This document shows, in pieces, positions 10,353-21,134 of a stretch of 64,000 bases of DNA (position 1 is its first letter; each line of letters opens with the position of its first letter). The translations under genes were made by a program, and so were the position numbers. Source of the stretch: Diabrotica undecimpunctata (lineage: Eukaryota; Arthropoda; Insecta; Coleoptera; Chrysomelidae); the NCBI RefSeq assembly GCF_040954645.1, contig NC_092807.1, positions 1,736,001-1,800,000 of the forward strand. The letters are read 5' to 3'. Below the pieces are notes generated by a model. It was given only the letters and a program-made list of their open reading frames with translations. It was not told where the DNA came from and made no database searches.

Positions 10353-11693
10353 GCAACATTATCTCCGCCGAAGTTAAAATAATACATTTAGGTGAATAAA
10401 TTCGTTTAATTTGAATAAACTTCAATAATTTGTATCCTAGCTAGTGATTTTGCCAGTCAGCATACGACGGGAGATCCAATCAATTACCATCTACAGTCAC
10501 TCTACTTAATTGTTTTTGTCTTCCTCCTATTTAATGCTAAGACCACAACAAAATGATATTTTAATCTGTTGTACAACTTTTATAACAAATAAGTCACTTT
10601 TGGAGAGTCGCTGAACTTTTTGCGTAAAGTCCTCTTATGAAATTGATCTACGTACAAAAACCAGCGTAATTCTAGTTTGAAATTCATTTGTTGCATAAGC
10701 TCGACTTTTATATTATATTTTTACCGATCACCAAATTAGCAACCAACATTATAGAATCAACAAACTTTAAAAAGAGTTAAAAATTAAATTTTAAATTTAA
10801 TAAACTTTTTGCATAAAAGGGCTGGTCTTTTCAGCTCCATATAAATATTGTCCTATCTGACAGGTAGTTATCTGAAGGATAGATTTATTTATAAAATAAA
10901 ATGTACCCGTCTTTTTACGTCAAATTATGTTGCGGTTACTTATCTGTAAGATAAATCTAAAATTTATTTGGAACACACCAAGATTTAATTATCTGTCAAA
11001 GAAATCACAATAATGTTTTAATATCTCTTTTGATTATACAATTTGTGGTGGCAGGAATAAATTAAATTATGTGAAGAAAAATTTAATAACAAATAAACAA
11101 ATAATACATGTTTAATGATTCTTCTTAGGTTTTTCCATAACACTAAAATATTATATAAGGTTAGCTCAAACATCTTCAACTTGAAATTGGATTGTTTCTT
11201 AGACTTCTTAAAAAGGGGGGGATAAAAAACATTGGTCTAGAAAATCAAAATAAAATAAATAACTAATATAAGTATTTTATCGTCCAACCAATATTTTCTT
11301 AGTATAATTTTACCGAAATAAAACAGTAGCTATATATTTGCTTTACAAATTTACAGTGTCTATTTCATTATCTGTAATACTTGTACCTTGATGATAAAAT
11401 AAATTAATTGTAAATAATAAACCAAGATTTTGCTTCATAGAAGCACACCAGTAGGAACTATGTGTCGATTAATCATTTTTTTGAAGTGGAAAGCAATTTT
11501 GTCTAGTTTGTTGTGTGTATCAATCACTTTACACATTTGTTGAATATAGCAAAGTGAGTGTGGCGTGGAAAAAAAGGTCAACATAAGAGTTATTTAATAA
11601 TATAATTGCATTAAAATAATTTATGCTTTAGGTAAACCTAAATATATGAGTGAATCATTTAATAAGATGATTTATGTTAAATTCAGTAAAAGT
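10353..11693. other. AT-rich DNA without recognised genes
   Basis: No protein-like frame. Several imperfect palindromes of TTATCT..AGATAA type (about 10866 and 10940) form paired GATA-like sites, similar to one near 57125. These may be relics of a shared repeat. Confidence 0.35.
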
Positions 11694-11907
11694 TTCTCGT
11701 GGAAGAACTTCCTCTTCTTCAGGTCCTATCGGAGGTCGGAAATCATCATCGCTATTTTAATTTTATTGGCCACGCTTCTGAATAATTCTAATGAGCTGCA
11801 ATCGAGCCACTCTCTCAAATTTCTTAGCCAGGATATTTTGCGTCGTCCTGGGTTTCCGTTCCCTTGCATAATTAACCTAAGTAATACGTACTTCTCGTGG
11901 AAGAACT
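11694..11907 (-). mobile_element. 5'-truncated RTE-like retroposon, 182 bp, with 16-bp TSD
   Basis: TTCTCGTGGAAGAACT is repeated exactly at 11694-11709 and 11892-11907. Between them the minus strand encodes the C-terminal tail of an RTE-like protein: MQGNGNPGRRKISWLRNLRE, SSLELFRSVA, KIKIAMMISDLR, then a GAAGAAG-rich 3' tail at 11710-11722. The perfect duplication indicates a fairly recent insertion. Only the last 60 or so codons were copied. Confidence 0.85.
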
Positions 11908-13082
11908 ACTATTAAGTTAACAGTATTTGTGTTCTTCGAGAAAACCAAACCAAACCAATTCTTATAACTATTAAATTCGACTGATTATGACCATTTGTGT
12001 GCTAAGAAGATTTAGAAACTTTAAGGACTGTGACTGAGAGGTGGAAAGTCACACAGTAATATTCACTAACAACCAAATCATTGTTCAAACCAAAGCTCCA
12101 TCGTTTTTCTCTTTAACCTTTATCCATTTATTCCTGAATGTAGTTCTTTCTTAATTGCTTCCGAGTATCATTGTTCTGCGCCAATCTTATTCACTGTTTG
12201 GCAACCACTGCTCTTTTTCGTTTACCAATTTTTTTTGAGGTGGTCCCATGCTTCTTTTCGTTTTTTTTTGTCTCCACTCTAGTATTCTCTTTTTTTTTCT
12301 GTTAGTAAAGTACACAGCACTTTAAGAAGGAAATTTATCTCCAGACTGGCTTAATAAATATTACCGAAACATAACAAGTAAATAAACAAATCGAAGAAGA
12401 AACTGTATTAGCAGAAAGTAGCAGGAGCTCACATTGGAAGAACGATCAAAAATTTTGTCGTATACCTGAGTTTCATCATCACTAAAGAGGTAAACGTATA
12501 CGATACTATAGAAAAAACAAACAACGTAGTAGGAAAAGGGGCAACATAAACGAATTGCTGGAGATGTTCGGTATACAGAACAAGTATAACAGTATAAGAA
12601 AAACCATGACAGTAGGAAGAATATTAATGGAAGATTTTGGTACTCAACAACTCAGATTGAATAAAGATATAAATATATAAGATAAAGAATATCTAAAGAA
12701 CCATCTCCAAAACAAATAGTAACTGGGAAAGAAAATACACTTGTAGAAACTATCCTAGTAGGTGCAGAACTTAACCAAGAAGAACTAAACTCCTTAGTGA
12801 AAAAGTAATATATATTATTAGAAATATTAAGTAGATATCACAGAAATGCCACAAAAAATAGGTTCAAAATAGTATCAATAACTATAAAAGAGCTGTAGGC
12901 AATGAAGTCAGTAACGAGGTCATGTTTGAAAGAGATCACAAACTGTTTGAAGTGGCACATAACTGAAGGTGATCCTGCAGATTATATTCATTTCAAAATT
13001 ATAGCACTGCTGGATGTAAAATATAAGTTTTTTTTTTTCGAAATTACAACAAAATCGGACAATATCGAAAAGATAATATAAC
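11908..13082. other. Unassigned DNA
   Basis: Short open stretches occur on the + strand around 12480-12650 and 12880-13000 but no domain is recognisable. It may include old TE remains. Confidence 0.3.
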
Positions 13083-13393
13083 ATAAACCAAACATACTTC
13101 TTCTTCTTCTTCTTCTCGTAGCACTACAACCCGGGGTGGGTTTTGGCTGACTGCACAACTTGCTTCCATCTTGAACGGTCGTCCAAAATAGTTGGGTCAG
13201 TGGGTAGCCCTATTGTTCTTAGATCTGACCATATATTGTCTCTCCATCGCATTCGTGGACGTCCTAAGGGTCTTCTTCCTGTGGGGGCTTCCTCCCATAT
13301 TAATTTGGCAAGGCGGTTATTAGGGAGTCTATGGACATGGCTAGCCCATCTAAGACGTTGGGATTTAATCTCTTGGACTATAAACCAAACATA
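13083..13393 (-). mobile_element. 5'-truncated RTE-like retroposon, 283 bp, with 14-bp TSD
   Basis: ATAAACCAAACATA occurs exactly at 13083-13096 and 13380-13393. The insert 13097-13379, read on the minus strand, is one open frame: VQEIKSQRLRWASHVHRLPN, GRRPLGRPRMRWRDNI, DRSRWKQVVQSAKTHPGL then stop and a (GAA)n tail. This is the RTE-type C-terminal region (RLRW.GHV, GRP..RW). Clean frame and perfect duplication indicate youth. Confidence 0.9.
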
Positions 13394-13620
13394 AAAACAA
13401 GAAGAGCAAGATCAAATACACGTTTAATTACCAAATGTTGAGAACTGGCAGGCGAAATTTGGAAGCGAGCAAGAGTGGCAGTATCGTCATCAAAGCTTTC
13501 AACCTTCAAATTAAATAAACCATGTCCATCCATTTGACCATGTTGGCTTAAACAAACTTTCCCATGTTGGCTCAAATAATTGCCACTTTGGGCAACCAAA
13601 ACATTGAATCGTAAACTCAT
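13394..13620 (-). CDS. Unrecognised small ORF
   Basis: An 80-codon frame runs from ATG at 13620 to 13378, so its last codons overlap the right copy of the RTE target duplication. It contains an internal repeat (LSQHGK and LSQHGQ). No family is recognised and no promoter or splice signal is evident. It may be chance or part of an older element. Confidence 0.15.
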
Positions 13621-13859
13621 CTATTCTTTAGCCCAGATTTGACACAAAGTGACTTAGTTTGATAGTCATTTATGAAAATTTATTTTTAAATTGACAATTT
13701 TTTGCAGTCGACAAGCGGGATGATTTGAATAAAACCTTATTTGGCGTGAGAAAGCCGATTGGAGAGTTCAAGACAAAGTGGTCACTTCTGATAATATTAA
13801 AAGGTCACTGAATAAAAAAATAATAAGCTATGCTTATACTCAGTAGAAATATCTTCCTA

Positions 13860-14190
13860 AGTATTAAGTGACATGTCTCGTTTCAGACTTTTCAAACACT
13901 TTTCAGATTTAGCCATACGGCTCCCACTCCCTCTAATGGGAAAATTCACTCATCCTAGATACCTACGGTATCACAAGGATTGTGCTCTGGTGGGACTCTT
14001 TCCATGTTATCGAGCCCTAGGTGACTTAATAGGTTGGAGTACCTTCCAAAAATTTTCTTACACATCTAGATGTTAAAAGCAGTACTATTTTTTGCCAGCT
14101 GTTTTATGTTCTCTAAGAGGCGCTTTGGAATAACTCCAGTAGTAGAGAGAATAACAGGTATCGTCTGAGTACTTTTCATTCTCCATTGTC
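13860..14190 (-). pseudogene. Probable LINE C-terminal remnant
   Basis: The minus strand gives TIPVILSTTGVIPKRLLENI, resembling the conserved tail found after the RT in several vertebrate and insect LINEs (IPVI..TG..), then FRRYSNLLSHLGLDNMERV with stops. No RT core remains and borders are vague. Confidence 0.35.
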
Positions 14191-14616
14191 TCCTTATTTA
14201 AATTTTCAGATTTTTTCGTTGTATTTAACACTTTATTAATTTGCTTATTATTTTGTAGAATTTATCCATATTAATTGCATTTTATTTGAATTTAACTGCT
14301 ACAAAAATTACTTTTTTTTTTAATTTAGTTAAAGTATCTAATAATTTTAAAGTTTGACAAAATTGCTTTCCTCTACTTAAAAATCTTTTCGTATTTTGTA
14401 TATATTGTACATAATTGAATGTATATTTTGTAAATATGTGTAAATTTTGTCTACTAGTGATAGCTATTTATTATTGTTCGTCTGCTAGACGGGTATTTGC
14501 AATATTTTACTATGTATTATATAAAGTGCTTCAGTACTAAAAGTGTCTACTGTCGTTGTGAATAAAAAAATAAAAGAAATAATAAAGTTGTTTTATTTTC
14601 CATTTAGAATGACATA
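14191..14616. other. AT-rich DNA
   Basis: No gene or repeat recognised up to the left end of the long-TIR mariner-like element. Confidence 0.35.
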
Positions 14617-14618
14617 TA

Positions 14619-16808
14619 CAGGGTGGTCCTTAAGTAATTGTACAAAAAGAAACAGTAGATTGTACACTTTAAAATATTACGATTTAAGCCAAATTGCTTT
14701 AATAAAATGTTGATATTAAGAAAGATACAGGGTGTTGAAGTGCAAAATTAAAATTTTATTTTTCACCATAACTTTCATGTTTGTAAACATTTTTGTATAA
14801 AAATTTACAACTGGGTACTTTTAAATATGAGAAATTATAATTTGATGCACAATTTGATGTAACTGATAGAGGGCGCCACTTATGCCACATATGTTGTATA
14901 AATTTGCACTTAACTTTTTTTCTCTTTAAGTTACCTGTATTTGGGATAAAAAATATCAAAGATACATTAGTTTAACAAAAAAAAGGTATACTAGTTAATA
15001 ACTTCAAAACTCAACAGTTTTCGAGATAATCGCATTTTAAAAATCAGTTGCATAATTCTGATCTAAGGCAATTATTCCAGGTAACAAAGAAAAAATAGAC
15101 AAAAACATTAATACTTCTAAATTTTGGTATAAAATACCTTTAACTAAAGTTAATAGTTAACGAAATATTAAATAAAATAAATATATCAGCAGGATAATTA
15201 ATAAAATAGGATTTGACAAAATAACAGAATAATAGGATTTTACATCAAACATTTTACGTTTTATGTTAAATTAAAGTCATAATCAAAACATTTTGTTTAC
15301 AAACCAAATTAAGAAATAGTTAAACTAAATAATATAACTTTTTGTCAAAGTAAGTGTTCGATATATCTACCATTTTCTTTAATTCATTTGTCAATATATT
15401 CCATATATGATCGTCTCATATTAAATAGCATCATTGGTTCTAAAGAAATTGCTGCAGTATTAATTTCTTCCCAAAGTTGGTTGCGAATGTTTATGACACA
15501 CCTTGTTTTAATGCGCCCCATACACCAAAATCAAGCGGATTAAATTCGGGGCTACGTGGTGGCTAATATGTATAATGGATGAATATATCGATGACATTAC
15601 TTATTTATATGATTACGTTACAGCTTACGAGTAACTATTATTACATCTCGAAAAAATGGACTATTATGATTTACTAACGAACTAATATTATGCTGAACTA
15701 AATTGCCTGTGTGTTTACTAGATTTTTAACAATATCAGTTATTAGGACAACGATGATGTTTTTGTAAAAATGCTGAGTCTTTAAGGTTAGATTTGTAACA
15801 AAAGTATTATGAAACGGGACACATATGTGTTATTCAATACCTGTGCTCTAGTTTCTATTTGTCCTAATAAAAATGGGTAAACAATTTACGTAATGAAGAA
15901 TAAGTATTCTTTTCGGATTTTTTATGAATTAAATAATTATATCAATATCTCATCACATTGCCAAGGAATATGACTACCACGACCAATCCAATGTTCAGAA
16001 AAGTTGTATTTAAGTATGTTCTAACTGCCTTCTCTCTAGAATGTGGTTGTGTACCGTTTTGCATAAACCACATATTTTGGGTTTTTAGCATATTAAAATA
16101 GAGAAAAAGTAATACAACGCCATTATAAAAACTTAAGAAGCGATAGCAAAGGGACATTGTAAACATGATGACGGCCAACGTCTGAATACGGACACGACAC
16201 CTAAAGAAGAAGTTGAAATATCTTTTCTCCAATAAGACATTTAGCACATATAACAAAGCATTTTGTGATGTTATATTAACATCTTTGAGTTGTTTTAATA
16301 AGAATAAACTATGAATTACGCTTATCTACAGGTATTCAGTGCTGTACCGCACAAATATCAAACTAAGAATTATTGTGCAGCTGACTTATAAAATGCATTT
16401 ATCTAGAAAACGGTTGAATTTTCAGGTTACTAACAAGTATACCTTTTTTTTGTAAAAATAATGTATCTTTAATATTTTTTAACACAAATAGAGCTAACTT
16501 AAAGAGCAAAAAAATTTAAGCGCAAATTTATGCCACACATGTGGCATATGTGGCGCCCTCTATTAGTTACTTTAAAGTAAGTACAAAATTATAATTTATC
16601 CTACTCAAAATCATCCAACTGTAAATTTTTGTCCAAAAATATTTACAAACGTAAAAGTTATAGCGAAAAATAAAATATTAATTTTGCACTTTAACACCCT
16701 GTATCTTTCTTAATATTAACATTTTATTAAAGCAAGTTGGCTTAAATCGTAATATTTTAAAGTGCAGAATCTACGGTTTCTGTTTGTACAATTACTTAAG
16801 GACCACTG
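14619..16808 (-). mobile_element. Mariner-like transposon with ~440-bp terminal inverted repeats
   Basis: The left end CAGGGTGGTCCTTAAGTAAT (14619) is mirrored at the right by ATTACTTAAGGACCACTG ending 16808, with TA on each side. The inverted similarity continues for roughly 440 bp (14619-15060 against 16365-16808), with scattered differences. Each arm includes an inner ACAGGGTGTT and a GAGGGCGCCACnTATGCCACA block. A broken minus-strand transposase lies inside. The right end abuts an RTE fragment. Confidence 0.82.
15350..16256 (-). pseudogene. Mariner-like transposase, degenerate and interrupted
   Basis: The minus strand reads MWFMQNGTQPHSREKAVRTY (the second catalytic D of FMQDG is N, at 16058-16056), then a frameshift and IGRGSHIPW. 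About 380 bp later it resumes PPRSPEFNPLDFGVWGALKQ (15575-15510) and NGRYIEHLL near 15355. The first catalytic motif is not recognisable. The gap at about 15567-15948 is extra sequence relative to a mariner transposase and looks inserted. Confidence 0.7.
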
Positions 16809-16811
16809 TAT

Positions 16812-17555
16812 ATCTCGAGGAAATACGAAAAAAACAAAATATACTTGTGTCCATAATTGTATCGACGATCGATTTCGAAACGAAGGAAGAACGGATGACA
16901 GATAAAATATTGCAGATGATGGAAGAGCGAAGAAAATTAAAAAGTAGAAATGTCAACGAATACAAAAAGTCGCATAAAACTATACTAAAGGACATAAAAG
17001 GAGCAAAAGAAGCACGGCTGACCGAGAAATGTACGGAAATTGAAACGCTACAACGCAAACATGACGATTTCCATATGCACAAAAAAATTAAAGAGGTACA
17101 ACCAAATACCAGAAAATAACGCAATACAGACATAATTGTAGAGAATAAAGGTCAGATTTTGACTACTAGTGAATAAAAGAATGTATGCAAGAATTATTAG
17201 AAGATGCAGTACGAAGTCCGACTGAAATAATCTGACTGGCACACCAAATCTTCCAAATCCCAGCTCTTCCGAAGCTTTTCAACAACATCTACGAGACCAG
17301 TTATTTATCAAAACACTGGCTACTATCAATATTCATTCCACTTTCTAAAAAAGTTAACGCTAGAAAATGTGCCATTAATTAGTTTGATGAGCCATGTACT
17401 TAAAGTACTCCTTACTATCATTCTCTTGAGCATATACACCAAATTAGATGAACACCTGAGTGAAGTTCAATTTGGATTCAGAGCAGGACTCAGAACGAGG
17501 GAAGCCCTTTTTAGTTTGCAAGTTCTAATACAGGGCGCCAGGGATGGCATATTTA
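16812..17555 (+). pseudogene. RTE-like LINE: linker and 5' part of RT
   Basis: Begins right after the mariner TA. MMEERRKLKSRNVNEYKK, then CTEIETLQRKHDDFHMHKKI match the segment between endonuclease and RT in this family. After stops: PLSKKVNARKC, LMSHVLKVLL, LDEHLSEVQFGFRAGLRTRE and ALFSLQVLIQGARD, ending at 17555 before the KAFD motif. It is 3'-truncated and frameshifted. Upstream endonuclease sequence is not found left of the mariner insertion. Confidence 0.8.
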
Positions 17556-17961
17556 AGCTTGCTGGGAAAAGCATCCTCTCACCCCCCGTATCATGCCTTT
17601 ATTTTTTTTTAAATTACTTCCCTCATTTTTTATTTTACATTTGGATTCTCCTTTTTTGTGCTGATTTCAAAAATTTATAATACATTCGGCTTGAAGCGAT
17701 TCATTTATGAGATAGACAATGTTTCTTTTAACAAGATAGTATCCCACTCACCTTAATTAACTGTAACAAAATAGGTTGTAGCATAATTTAAACTTTTTAA
17801 ATATTTAACCGTACTATTTTAAGTACCTTCAAAAACCAAGAAACAAAAAACTTCACTTTTTATTAAAGTTTCAGCAAAGGTTTTTGATATTTGGACATTT
17901 AGTTTAATCGGTTAATAGTCAATGACAATTTGTTACAACTTATAACAAAGTATTTTGATAC
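17556..17961. other. Unassigned DNA
   Basis: No recognisable gene between the RTE fragment and the composite LINE insertion. Confidence 0.35.
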
Positions 17962-17998
17962 GTATGCAATTTCTTCTTCTTCTTCTTCTTCTTCTTCT

Positions 17999-18741
17999 TT
18001 TTATATAGACATGACTCTATCGTTTTTTCAATGTACCTCCAGTAAGTTGTCATTCCATCGTTTGCGTGGTCTTCCTACTGATCGTCTTCCTATTGGGGAA
18101 CCGTCTCTTACCGTCTTCACTACTCTATTTGTTGTCATTCGGCTTATATGATCGTTCCATTTTACTCTTCTACTTCTTACCCAGTTTTTGATGTTCTCCA
18201 CCTTGCATCTATGTCGTATATCTGTACGTCTAGCTCTGTCCCATAGTGTCTTACCATCAATTTTTCTAAGTGTTTTCATCTCTGCTGTTTCTAACATACT
18301 TTTTTTTCTCTCTGTGTCAGGTCTTGTTTCTGCCGCGTATGTTATTATTGGTCTGATGACTGTTTTGTATATTCTGCCTTTCGTTTCTTTTCGGATATTT
18401 TTATTTCTGCATATTGTTTCGTTTAGGCAGCCTGCGGCTCTGTTGGCTCTATTCACTTGATCTTCCACTTTGGTTTCGAGCTTTCCGTAGCTAGATAATG
18501 TGATGCCTAGATATTTAAACTTCATCACTTGTTCTATTATCTGACCTTCCAGCTTCAATTTACATCTTAGTAAATTTGCTGTTATAACCATGCATTTTGT
18601 CTTTGTTGGGGAAATTAACATGTTACATTTTCTGGCAGTTATATTAAATTGGTGCAGCATACGTTGTACATCATCTTCACTTATAGAGAGTAGTATTGCG
18701 TCGTCTGCATAGCAGATTATTTTAAGTTGTTTTTCTCCCAT
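17999..18741 (-). pseudogene. RTE-like LINE RT C-terminal half (family B), open frame
   Basis: An intact 237-codon frame encodes IICYADDAILLSISEDDVQR (the YADD catalytic box), TKTKCMVI, MKFKYLGITLSS, GRIYKTVIRPIITYAAETRP, a thumb region, and the C-terminal SRRVKWNDHISRMTT and GRPRKRWNDN. It starts abruptly at KQLK before YADD, so the endonuclease and the RT palm N-terminus are missing. Its sequence differs from the GKxxRRGxGRRR family elsewhere in the window. Confidence 0.85.
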
Positions 18742-18754
18742 TTCTTCTTCTCTT

Positions 18755-19256
18755 CAAGTGCCATCTTCGTTCCGAAGGTTGGCGATCATCAGGTTTATAC
18801 GTATTTTCGAAACTGCTGACCGAAACAATTTTTTGCTACAGCTATACCATTCCCGTAAATTCTTTCGCCAGGAGTTTCGTCTTCTTCCTATGGACCTTTT
18901 TCCTGCTATTTTCCCTTGCATAATTATTCGAAGCAGTTCATGTCTTTCGCCTCTTGTAATGTGTCCCAAGTATTGCAGTTTTCGTTTTTTGATCGTAAAT
19001 ATGACTTCCTTTCTTCCTTTCTTTCCTCTATTTTCTCCCATTTGGTATCCTTTTTAGTTCTTACTTTTTTTATTATTTCATCCATAATCAGGTTGAACAA
19101 TAGAGGACTCAGGGAATCTCCCTGTCTTATCCCATTGCCAGCTTCAATAGGGTCGGTTAGTTCTTTTTCTACTTTTACTTTTATTGTGTTGTTTTGGTAG
19201 ATATTTTCGATCGTTTTGATTATTCCTAGACGTATGTCTCTTACATTCAGTAAGCT
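18755..19256 (-). pseudogene. RTE-like LINE with RT core deleted
   Basis: From 19256: LNVRDIRLGIIKTIENIYQN, KELTDPIEAGNGIRQG, DSLSPLLFNLIMDEII, then a short spacer and KKRKLQYLGHITRGERHELL, GRRRNSWRKNLREW, LFRSAVSKIRINLMI, NLRNEDGT and stop. The segment with YADD and the thumb is absent, so RT motif 4 is joined almost directly to the C-terminal domain. Confidence 0.8.
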
Positions 19257-19399
19257 GTATGCAATTTAATGAAACACCACAATAGACATGCAACTCATAC
19301 CTAAGTATGGGAATGAACTGATGCAGATATTTAGAGTAACAGAGTCGGTTTGCAATAAAGCATAAAGCATAGGGACTCGTAAATAACGAAGCAATTCAA

Positions 19400-19786
19400 G
19401 TAGCCGTTTCAGGGCAAGTTAACATAGAGTCTGAGCAATCACAGTCACTGTCAACAATAAGCAGAGCAATCGGTGTGTCAACTTCTACACAGCGTTCCGA
19501 ATTTTCCATAAATTTAAGTTCCATCCATATGAAATTAAATTGGTACAAGAGTTAAATAAAGAAGATTTTGATCGTCGTCTCGAATTTTGCAAACTAATGA
19601 CACAATACATAATTAAAAATCCATAATTGTTAAGCAATGTTTTCTTTTGAAAAAGTGTTTTCTGTGACAATAAACTTCACGAATAAGTCTTTCCAATTAC
19701 TTCTTATATACATTTTTGAAATTTGAAATTAATTTTTTATTCATGTACTAGTCCTAGTGCATTAATAGAGTAGATACTTGCCTAAT
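19400..19786 (+). pseudogene. Tc1/mariner-related transposase (DUF4817-like) N-terminal part
   Basis: The + strand gives STISRAIGVSTST, FRIFHKFKFHPYEIKLVQEL, NKEDFDRRLEFCKLMTQYII and SNVFF, the conserved run from helix-turn-helix to the first catalytic region of a mariner-related family common in arthropods. Stops and frameshifts are present. Its 3' part continues beyond an RTE insertion at 20405. Confidence 0.6.
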
Positions 19787-20404
19787 AGTCCCAACCTTCC
19801 ATCCATCCATCCAATAGCTCTACAGCCCAAATCGGGCCTTGGCCTCCTTCAACAGACTTCTCCAATCAACTCGATTTACCGCTGTTCTTTTCCATGAACG
19901 CGTTACCAGACAGTTCCTGGCATCCCCATCGACTTCATCGTCCCATCTCTTTTTAGGTCTTCCAACAGGTCTTTTTCCCTGCATTCTTGCATTTAATAAT
20001 TTTCTGGGGATTCTATTCTCATGCATGCGGACCACGTGCCCTGCCCATCGTAATCTCTGCAGTTTAGTATGTTGTGCTAGAGTTGGTTCGTTATATTGCT
20101 CGTATATTTCTCTATTATACCTAATTCGCCAGTTGTTGTTTTCACTTATTGGGCCCAGGATCCTACGTAATATTTTTCTTTCAAACACATCTAATGCATT
20201 GGCAGATTTCTGTGTCACCACCCATGTTTCGCAACCATAACTTACTATGGGCCTGATTATTGTTTTATAGATCCGGAGTTTTGTTTTCCGGTGTACGTCT
20301 CGCGATTTGAATATGTGGTCTATCGCGAAATAGGCTTTATTTGCCAGCATAAGCCTTCTATTTATTTCCGGTTCTTCTTCATTGCTTGCGACAGTCCCAA
20401 CCTT
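19787..20404 (-). mobile_element. 5'-truncated RTE-like retroposon with 12-bp TSD
   Basis: AGTCCCAACCTT at 19787-19798 is repeated at 20393-20404. The 594-bp insert ends (minus strand) in a GGATGGATGGATGG tail at 19799-19812. It encodes INRRLMLANKAYFAIDHIF, KTKLRIYKTIIRPIVSYGCE, FERKILRRILGPI, LQRLRWAGHVVRM, GRPKKRWDDEV and a terminal WRSLLKEAKARFGL, an open frame of over 176 codons. The clean reading frame and duplication suggest recent insertion. Confidence 0.92.
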
Positions 20405-20450
20405 AATCCCACTGAACCGATAGTAGTTGACTTAATCCAGCTTTAAGTTT
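20393..20450 (+). pseudogene. 3' part of the mariner-related transposase
   Basis: If the RTE insert and one duplication copy are ignored, the + strand frame reads LPNSPNLNPTEPIVVDLIQL across the junction, the (S)PNLNPxE motif containing the third catalytic residue. This shows the RTE landed inside the transposase gene. It then decays. Confidence 0.55.
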
Positions 20451-21027
20451 CACGACTATGCTTACTGAATTGCAGTTTTTAGATAATGCCAACATTGTTT
20501 CTATAAATGTTCTCTTTCCGCATTGTAATAAATTTTCTGTTGTCAACAATTTGTAAATAAATACTTTCTGTTTGAATTTTTAAGTTTATCATCGCTTGTA
20601 ACATATTCAGCAGCACATTAACTTCCTCTTTTAGAATTCGTTTAAATGATTGTCGTAAACAATTAGTCGTTTTACAAGCAATATCAAATGTAACCAGAAG
20701 CGACTAGAGGAAGCAACCGTCAAAAATTATGTTCAAACATCTGTATGACAGAATTAACACTTGGATTTTTTTAGTCTGTACTTCGCATATGGAATCCACT
20801 CATTGGCGTGCAAAATAAGGGCCGCAACAAAAAAATATCAGCGTCAAGCTTAGCTTGTACATTAGATCTATGATTTTATAGTTTAGCTTGAAAAAATCTA
20901 GCTTGAATTAAATCTAGCTTGAATTAAACTTGACTAAACTGATGATAACATATCACTATCATGCATAAATTAGTAAAAATCTCATGATCTTATTGAAAAT
21001 AATCCACAATTTATTATTTTTTTTTAA
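20451..21027. other. AT-rich DNA
   Basis: Nothing recognised before the poly(A)-like 3' end of the Jockey element at about 21018-21028. Confidence 0.35.
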
Positions 21028-21134
21028 AGGCATATTTACAATCTACTCACAAACAGTACATTGAGTAATTAGTAAATGTGATGACAATATTGACTTGATT
21101 TGGGTGCGGTCCAGCGACAGTTCTAAATTTTCAC

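Larger units (their letters stand above)
17962..19267 (-). mobile_element. Composite LINE insertion flanked by one 11-bp TSD
   Basis: GTATGCAATTT occurs at 17962-17972 and 19257-19267. Between these two copies lie two different RTE-like segments in the same orientation, joined at about 18742-18754 through a GAAGAGAAGAAGAA tract. The left boundary is a 28-base (TTC)n tract, the 3' tail on the minus strand. Either one LINE landed in the tail of the other, or a chimeric RNA was inserted in one event. Confidence 0.75.

Noticed and set aside
13097..18000. CRISPR-like or satellite arrays in the TTC-rich tracts
   Set aside because: These are the (GAA)n 3' tails of minus-strand LINEs, with no spaced repeat structure.
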